Positions 57,913 to 64,000 of a stretch of DNA of 64,000 nucleotides are shown piece after piece. How positions within the stretch are numbered: position 1 is the stretch's first letter; every line of letters starts with the position of its first letter. The DNA comes from Gloeopeniophorella convolvens. Taxonomy: Eukaryota; Basidiomycota; Agaricomycetes; Russulales. Both the position numbers and the translations under genes were made by a program. The notes beneath the pieces are model-generated. The model was not told where the DNA came from. It did not search any database and saw only the letters and a list, made by a program, of their open reading frames with translations. Location: contig WTXD01000012.1 of NCBI GenBank assembly GCA_022496205.1, positions 496,001-560,000 of the forward strand, given 5' to 3'.

Positions 57913-60900
57913 ATGATGTCTCTTGGTCAGGATGCAGCTGCTAAGAGGGTTTGTCGGCCTGCAATTTTACACGAATCTAAGGGGACTTATTGTTTGGGCG
58001 CTCGTTCGCAGAGTGCTGCACTGGATCAACTCAGGTTCAAGAAGAAACAGAAAGCGACAGCAATGGCTCAAGGCTCGACCACACCCTTGTCAACGTTGTC
58101 GGCAAGCTCGTCAGAGTCGCAGTCGCAGTCGCTGCCTCCAATGCCCGCGCAGTCTCGCGACGCGACAGCGCAGATGTCATCCCGCTTCTTCGTTCCGCCA
58201 CCCACCCCAAACGGAACAATCCTGGTCCCAAGCTCGAGCCCGGTTGCTATCCCTGCCACCAGTCGTCTCAATCATCATCTACAGCATGATGCGTCGGTTC
58301 CTAGGCTCTCACTGCCCATTCCCAGCCACCCGCTTGCCCCCGACGCACTCTCAATGACTAGTGGTTTTATCAACGGCAGCACGCTAACAGACGCGTCCTC
58401 CACTATAACCACCGGTTCCATTCGCCCTCGAATAGATGGCGACTCTCCTGACGCGCCGCCACGCAAGCGCCCGCGCCCACCAGTGTCGGATGATCCAATG
58501 GACCTGTTCAATGCCCCAGATTCACCTGCTGTGCAGAAGCCCGGCCAACGCCGCGCACCCCCGGTCACTCGGATAACGAACGTTTCCACGTCGTCAGATG
58601 AATCTATATTGGAAACAAGTACCAATTCCTCCCGTATAGTGCGCGGTGCTCGTCCGGCTGCGCGCGAAGGGGCGACCGAGGTAGCGGATGATGGTCCCAA
58701 CTTTCTTCCGTTCCGGATCTCTTTTCCCCAGTTTGAGGAAGGCAAGGTGCGCGCCGCGTGGCAAAAAGGAGGGCGCGACGTCCGCACGGCAACGGTGCTT
58801 CTCCTGGATCCGTCGTTTTCGTACACGCCGCCGGCTCCGCCACTCCCTGCCCCAGTACGCAAAGCCCCTTCACCAGCTGTGTCCCCCGCTACCGGGCGCA
58901 TCAAGGAGCTCGAGAATGCACGAAATGCTGAGCGTGCTGCGGCGAAGGAAAAGGGCAAGAAGTCCATGATCTATGCAGCGCGAACCAATCTCGCACCCCG
59001 CACCTCGACCCCACCGCCTGCCCAGCCCTCAGCCAGTGCCGACGTACAGCAATCACCGGCTTCCCCAGTGGTCGCGATGCGTCGACTGAAGCGGCCCAAA
59101 CATATCTCAGATTCCGACGACGAAGAGGAGGCCAAGTCGGGATCAGACGGGAGCTCAGGTCGCAGCAAACGGCGGACTGAGGAGGATTCATCGGAGGAGC
59201 GCCGCGTGCTTACGTATTTCAATGATACTAGCGCTGAGGGTCTGCAAGAGTTGACTGGTACGATTCTAGCTACAATTGGAGCTTCTCCTGATCCATTGTG
59301 GCGCAGGATGCAAGCCGGATCAAGCTCAGGCGATCATTGGACTACGGCCATTCACTTCCATCGACGACCTCAAGGGAAAGCTTGGTCAACAAGGCAGACG
59401 CAAGGCAGGAGCACCAAAGGGTGTCAGCGCACGGATGTTCGATGACTGTGTTGAGATCTTTCGTGGGTACGGTGCCGTGGACGACGTCCTTGCGCAGTGT
59501 GAGCGCATTGGCTCTCAGCTCAATGCTGCAATTGCGTCATGGTCGAAGGACTCGCGCAAAGGCAAAGAGAAAGCGACCGCCGAAGACATGGTTGAAGATG
59601 GTGCCCTCAGTCTAGTTGCCCCAGTTAGTGAGCGCGCCCCAAAGGATTTCCTCACGGAACAGCCGAAGGCTCTCTCAAAGGATGTGCAGCTGAAGGAGTA
59701 TCAGCTCCTCGGTGTTAACTGGCTCCGCCTGTTGTACAGGAAAGGCCGGAGTTGCATCTTAGCTGATGAGATGGGTACGTTTCCCAGGCATCCAATCATA
59801 TGCTCTTGCTTACACCATAGCAAGGTTTGGGAAAAACTGTCCAAGTCATCAGCTTCTTCGCGCATCTTAAGGAGAGCGGGAAAAAGGGTCCACATCTCAT
59901 CGTCGTCCCGTAAGTCCACCAGCTTCGTGAGGCGGTGCTGGCCTGCTGATATGTCGAATTTTCGTCAACGCAGATCGTCAACGCTGGAGAACTGGGTGCG
60001 GGAGTTTGCACGCTTCGCGCCGTCTATCGCCGTCCAGACGTATTACGGAGGCAAAGATGATCGGCCTTTACTGCGGCAGACTCTGCTTGAGACACTGAAA
60101 AGCCGATCCGCCGGATGGGAGGTGCTTATCACTACGTATAACCTAGCGACAGGCGATGACAAGGATCGCAAGTTCCTCAGGAAAATCGACTGGGATGTGA
60201 GTAACGGGAATAGGGGCCATCGTTCATGGAGATATTGACAACACGCGACAGGCCTGTGTCTTCGATGAAGGCCACATCTTGAAGAACTTTGATTCACAAC
60301 GATACCAGACCTTGATGCGGAACAAGTCTGAGTGGCGTCTGTTACTCACAGGGACGCCGTTGCAGAACAACCTGCAGGAGCTGGTGGTACGTCATTCACA
60401 TGCGTCTGCCTTCCACTTCTCGTTGATTGATGCAATATAGTCATTGATGAACTTCATCTTGCCCGACCTGCTGGAAGATTCATTACAATCGCTGAGGGCT
60501 GTGTTCAAGACCAAGGGCGATTCGAAGGTCACTCTGCTGGCACAGGAACGGGTTTCCCGCGCGAAGAAGATGATGACGCCCTTTGTCCTGCGCCGAAGGA
60601 AGGACCAGGCACGTCCTCGTTGCACAGAATCGCTGCTCTTGTCACGCTGATACGATAACGCTCCAGGTCCTCAAGGAGTTACCAAAGAAGAGGGAGCGAA
60701 TCGAGTGGTGCGATATGACCCCCCAACAGCACACTATCTACAGCGACGCGCTCAATCGCTCTCGGAAGACCATATTCGATGTGGAATCAGAAGCATCTAC
60801 CCCTGGAGTCGAGACCCCTCCTATAAACGGCCGACCAAAACCGACAAAGAAGTCCAAGGTCCCGCGGACGAAGGACAAGTTGTACCTGGAGAACAGCTCG

Positions 60901-61869
60901 AACGTGTTGATGGACCTGCGCAAGGCCGCTTCACATCCCATGCTATTCCGGACGCTGTATACGGACAGGACGCTCGACGCTGTGACGAAGGCGCTGGTCA
61001 AGGAACCCGACTTCAAGAAGCGAGGCGCTCTCGCGCAGTACGTCAAGGAGGATATGGCGGTCATGACGGATGCCGAGCTCCAAGTCTATCTTTCGACCTA
61101 CGTGGTGCGTAGCACGCTTGTATCGCGGTTGTCATGCAGCTCATCGACGGTCTCTCTAGTCAACCCGAAAGTTCCTGCAAGACGAGGGGTGCTACTTGGA
61201 GGCGGGCAAGGTGCAAACTCTCTTGCGGTTGCTGAAGGAATATCAGGCTGAGGGGCGGCGGACACTGATCTTCTCCCAAGTACGTCACGTGCCCCCTCTC
61301 CCGCATCTTGAGATGAACTCACGCGCACACAGTTTACCCAAATCTTGGATATCCTGCAAGCTGTCTTTAAGATTCAGCAGATCAAATACCTTCTCCTTAC
61401 TGGCGCGACGGCTGTTGACGTTAGGCAGTCCTTGGTTGACGAGTTCAACGAAGACGAGTCAATACCGTGCTTCCTGTTGTCAACGAAAGCCGGCGGCATG
61501 GGGATTAATTTGACAGCCGCCAGCGTCGTCATTCTGTACGTCGTCAACCTTTCGTTCCGCGTTTGCGTCATCTCATACTGTGCCAGGTTTGACCAGGACT
61601 TCAATCCTCATAACGACAAGCAGGCGCAGGATCGCGCGTATCGTATCGGACAGAAACGAGACGTCGACGTCGTGAAGTTGATCACCCGAAACTCCATCGA
61701 AGAGGATATGCTTCGTCTGGGACAGACAAAGCTAGCACTCGACGAAGCAGTCGCAGGTGATGCTGGCGGGCAGGGTGGGGAGGACTTCGAGCGCAAGATG
61801 AAGACGTCGCTCATGAGCACACTGCGCAAGCAGCTTGCCACCACGGAGATTGCGGACGCGCCGAGCTGA
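57913..61869 (+). CDS. FUN30: SNF2-family chromatin remodeller Fun30/SMARCAD1
   Basis: The first ATG is at 57913 ([12 protein letters not shown]); a 63-nt intron (57949-58011) gives [14 protein letters not shown]. The first ~450 residues are Ser/Pro-rich and disordered, with phosphorylatable SD/SE runs ([14 protein letters not shown]). The ATPase has motif I split by introns (SCILADEMG / [11 protein letters not shown]), Ia [21 protein letters not shown], motif [29 protein letters not shown], then FVLRRRKDQ. Lobe 2 includes [61 protein letters not shown] and [15 protein letters not shown]. The DEGH form of motif II is characteristic of this subfamily. Fun30 remodels nucleosomes in DNA end resection and silent chromatin. 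A CUE domain is not obvious. The stop is at 61867-61869. Confidence 0.95.
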
Positions 61870-62005
61870 TACAGTTATCCACACAGTTGTCTCGCATGCG
61901 ATTGATTCTCATTACATTTGCACACGCTTTGCTTTCTTGCTTTGCATACTCAGTACACCCCAACCTGTATTATACGGACAGCGGAAAAACATCGTTCTAG
62001 AGGTC

Positions 62006-62794
62006 TCACAGGAATACGGACAGCCCTCGCACGAGGCGGTCGACGCTCGCACGGAAGTACTCGTTGTCGACACCCTGTTCGCGCGAGTCCATGGACGCGA
62101 GGGGATTGCGCACGACATACTCCAGGAATGGTCCCGTGTATATCGAGCGCATGACGAAGCGCAGCGACTCGGCATTCGGGTCGCTCAGCATGACGAAGCG
62201 GTAGCCTGAGACGGTCTCGAAGAGGTGCAGCTTGTACGCGGACGTGCGGTAGCAGACGAACGTCTCGTCCCTGCCAGGTACCACACAAACGGGTCAGATC
62301 AGGTCATCCAGCGGCAGACGGGTGTGCGCACCGGCCAGACAGCCGCTTGATCATGTTGCGCAGCGAGAGAATGACACCGTACACTAGCTTCGCCTCTTCG
62401 TCGAACGGCAAGCCCGTGCCCCCCGCCGGCGCGGACGGCGGCATGCCCCCCGCCTGCGTCTGCAGGAGCGGCGGCGCGCTCTGGGGCTCCTGCTGCGGCT
62501 GCCCCGCGCCGCCGAACGCGACGAGCACGCCGGCGCCGGCGCCGAGCGTGTTGCGCGGGCTCGTGATGGGCGTGCCGGGCGCGGACGCCGGCGCGGAGGC
62601 GGGGAGCGGCGCGAGGGCGTGCGAGACGCCCTGCAGGAGGCCGCCGCCCTCGTTGGCGCGCCGCGGACGCTTGGTGCGGTGCCAGTCGTGGTAGTAGGCG
62701 CAGTTGCAGTGTCTGGGGGCTGGATGTAGGTGGGCCAGGTCGTGAGTGCGAGGTGGGCGCACCGGTCAAAGATGTATAGGCAGTAGATCGTCAT
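62006..62794 (-). CDS. BET5: TRAPP complex subunit BET5/TRAPPC1
   Basis: Three exons: 62763-62794, 62332-62712 and 62006-62270; introns of 50 and 61 nt have GTGCGC donors. The protein is 225 residues, longer than the usual ~145-160. It begins MTIYCLYIFDRHCNCAYYHDW, the longin-fold start of the family. A Pro/Ala/Gly-rich insertion of roughly 85 residues follows (ASAPASAPGTPITSP...). The fold resumes with DEEAKLVYGVILSLRNMIKRLSG-RDETFVCYRTSAYKLHLFETVSGYRFVMLSDP and ends VRNPLASMDSREQGVDNEYFRASVDRLVRGLSVFL. BET5 is a core subunit of TRAPP, the exchange factor and tether for Ypt1/Rab1 in ER-to-Golgi transport. It converges on FUN30 136 bp away. Confidence 0.94.
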
Positions 62795-63521
62795 CGCGGT
62801 GGACTTGCGCCTCTGTCAGCCCGGTCCGGTCGGAGACACGCGATTATTGTTGTTTCCCCCGTGACGGAAGCCCTTCGTTGATGCCGATGGGGGCGAAGTG
62901 GGTGGTGCGGCAACGTCTGCTAAAGTTGGCAGGCTGTGTGCGTGAGTCGACAGAGCGAAGTGCTACGGGCCGGACCTCCGCACACTTGATCATCGACTTA
63001 GCCTAACTTAGTAGCCGACTCGGACTCGTCCGGGCCATCTCCCGACGCCTTCCCTTCTTATATTTAGCTCAAGCGAAATCCTTGGCAACTAATGTTCTGC
63101 GAGCTTCAGCTTCAGTGCTTGTCGCGCCAAGCCGTCAATTTGAGAACACGGCCACCCATTTCCTGTTATGTGCACTGTCCTAGCACGCATATGGCACGAA
63201 GGCTGAGATCGCTGGACAATTAAAGCTCCTGTGAGCAACGTGCAATCAAGTGATGCAACGTCGTGCTTTCCCGGAGGCCGCAGAAGCGAAGCTGTACTCC
63301 GATATACAGCGGAACCATGTATCCAAGTGGGGCTCACAGGGACATCGGACACCGTTCGTTTTACCTCTCATCGACTTATCAATTCACAGTAGCCAGCTAT
63401 GACGAGAACATACAAGAATAACGAGCGTACATACTGGATGGAGATCCTGCAAAACGAGTACGCCCCCAACTCACATGTCAAAAGGCCTCCCTCCCTTCCA
63501 TATGTCCGTGAATCCGCCGAA
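62795..63521. other. 0.7-kb intergenic region
   Basis: It contains the BET5 promoter on its left side (minus strand) and the 3' flank of the gene at the right edge. Nothing else is seen. Confidence 0.45.
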
Positions 63522-64000
63522 TCAGACTTTCGAGTCGCTGAAGCCCTGCTTTTCGTCTGAGTAGTGGGGTGCACCGTCCGCGACGTAAGGTGGCGTTGCT
63601 CCATTGGGGGGTCCATTGTAATTTCCGTAGAGCGGAACGTCTCCGTACATGTTGGGCTTCTGGAAGCCCTGCTGTACTCCAGGGAAGCCATTGTTGGCAC
63701 TCGGGTCAATGGGACCATTAATCCACTGTATGGGTCAACACAAGTACAGCGCCATGAGGAGCAATGGGGCCTACCGAGGGCATGTACGCAGCAGGATGGA
63801 AGTACGAGTGCATCGGCGCGTGGGGAGTGGTGATAGTCAGGCGCTGGTCGGGCAGATGAGCCGGGGTGGGGCAGGAAGAAGCGTCCGGGTGCGCACCGTA
63901 TTGTACGAAAAAGAACTTGAGAGCTTGACAGTCCACACTGGCACAAATGCTCCCGACGCCCCAATGCGCGCATCTTCTGCCTCCCACCGTTTGACCAACT
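63522..64000 (-). CDS. 3' part of an unrecognised gene, cut by the window edge
   Basis: The last two exons of a minus-strand gene. The penultimate one reads ...LKFFFVQYGAHPDASSCPTPAHLPDQRLTI...YFHPAAYMPS. An intron (GTAGGC...TACAG, about 63726-63772) joins it in frame to WINGPIDPSANNGFPGVQQ, and the protein ends ADGAPHYSDEKQGFSDSKV with the stop at 63522-63524. The tail is rich in Pro, Gly, Asn and Tyr, like the cytoplasmic tails of fungal membrane proteins. I do not recognise the family, and the start lies outside the window. Confidence 0.6.

Noticed and set aside
1..64000. CRISPR arrays, bacterial operons, rRNA genes
   Set aside because: No regularly spaced repeats and no rRNA-like sequence; intron-rich genes show that this is a fungal nuclear genome.

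Overview
The window is a piece of nuclear genome from a filamentous basidiomycete, most likely an Agaricomycete. The genes are broken by many short introns (about 45-65 nt) with GT...AG borders. The gene families (C2H2 proteins with a YD...A tail, an F-box protein, Zn2Cys6 regulators with the TGLCVYEVDDP tail, a half-size ABC transporter) resemble those I know from Agaricomycetes. No bacterial-type operon is present. The species cannot be named from the sequence.

Left part (1-12.4 kb): a gene-poor accessory region with three related C2H2 zinc-finger genes on the minus strand (1080-2093, 5028-6285, 9030-10261). The second and third lie in a tandemly duplicated unit of about 4 kb (4.95-8.95 kb and 8.95-12.45 kb). 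The other half of each unit is an unrecognised, partly decayed minus-strand gene. 12.4-18.1 kb: a 5'-truncated LINE retrotransposon (endonuclease remnant, reverse transcriptase, RNase H) with a 38-nt A tail and perfect 15-bp target duplications. Its reverse transcriptase is split by a 2,048-bp inverted-repeat element flanked by TA, whose removal restores the reading frame. The inner element carries TTAGGG telomere-like repeats and a GC-rich core.

Right part (18.2-64 kb): mostly conserved housekeeping genes. In order: half-size ABC transporter (-), CLC chloride/proton exchanger (-), PIG-X-like GPI-mannosyltransferase subunit (-), a 0.7-kb inverted-repeat element, F-box protein (-), SmD3 (+), COG2 (+), succinate dehydrogenase assembly factor 4 (-), Zn2Cys6 regulator (+), RluA-type pseudouridine synthase (+), GLTSCR1-domain protein (-), APC/C subunit Cdc23/Apc8 (-), ALG14 (+), U2AF small subunit (-), Zn2Cys6 regulator (-), membrane protein with a mitochondrial-carrier motif (-), Fun30/SMARCAD1 remodeller (+), TRAPP subunit BET5 (-), and the 3' part of an unrecognised gene (-) at the right edge.

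These genes do not form one pathway. Several touch the secretory route and GPI/N-glycan assembly (COG2, BET5, ALG14, PIG-X), RNA splicing (SmD3, U2AF) and chromatin (Fun30, GLTSCR1 protein). Many are divergent or convergent pairs with short shared spacers. I did not find a clear new multi-gene system. The best leads are the duplicated zinc-finger/unknown-gene unit with a possible exon-to-intron conversion, the nested transposon with telomere repeats, and a probable 6-nt microexon in SmD3.
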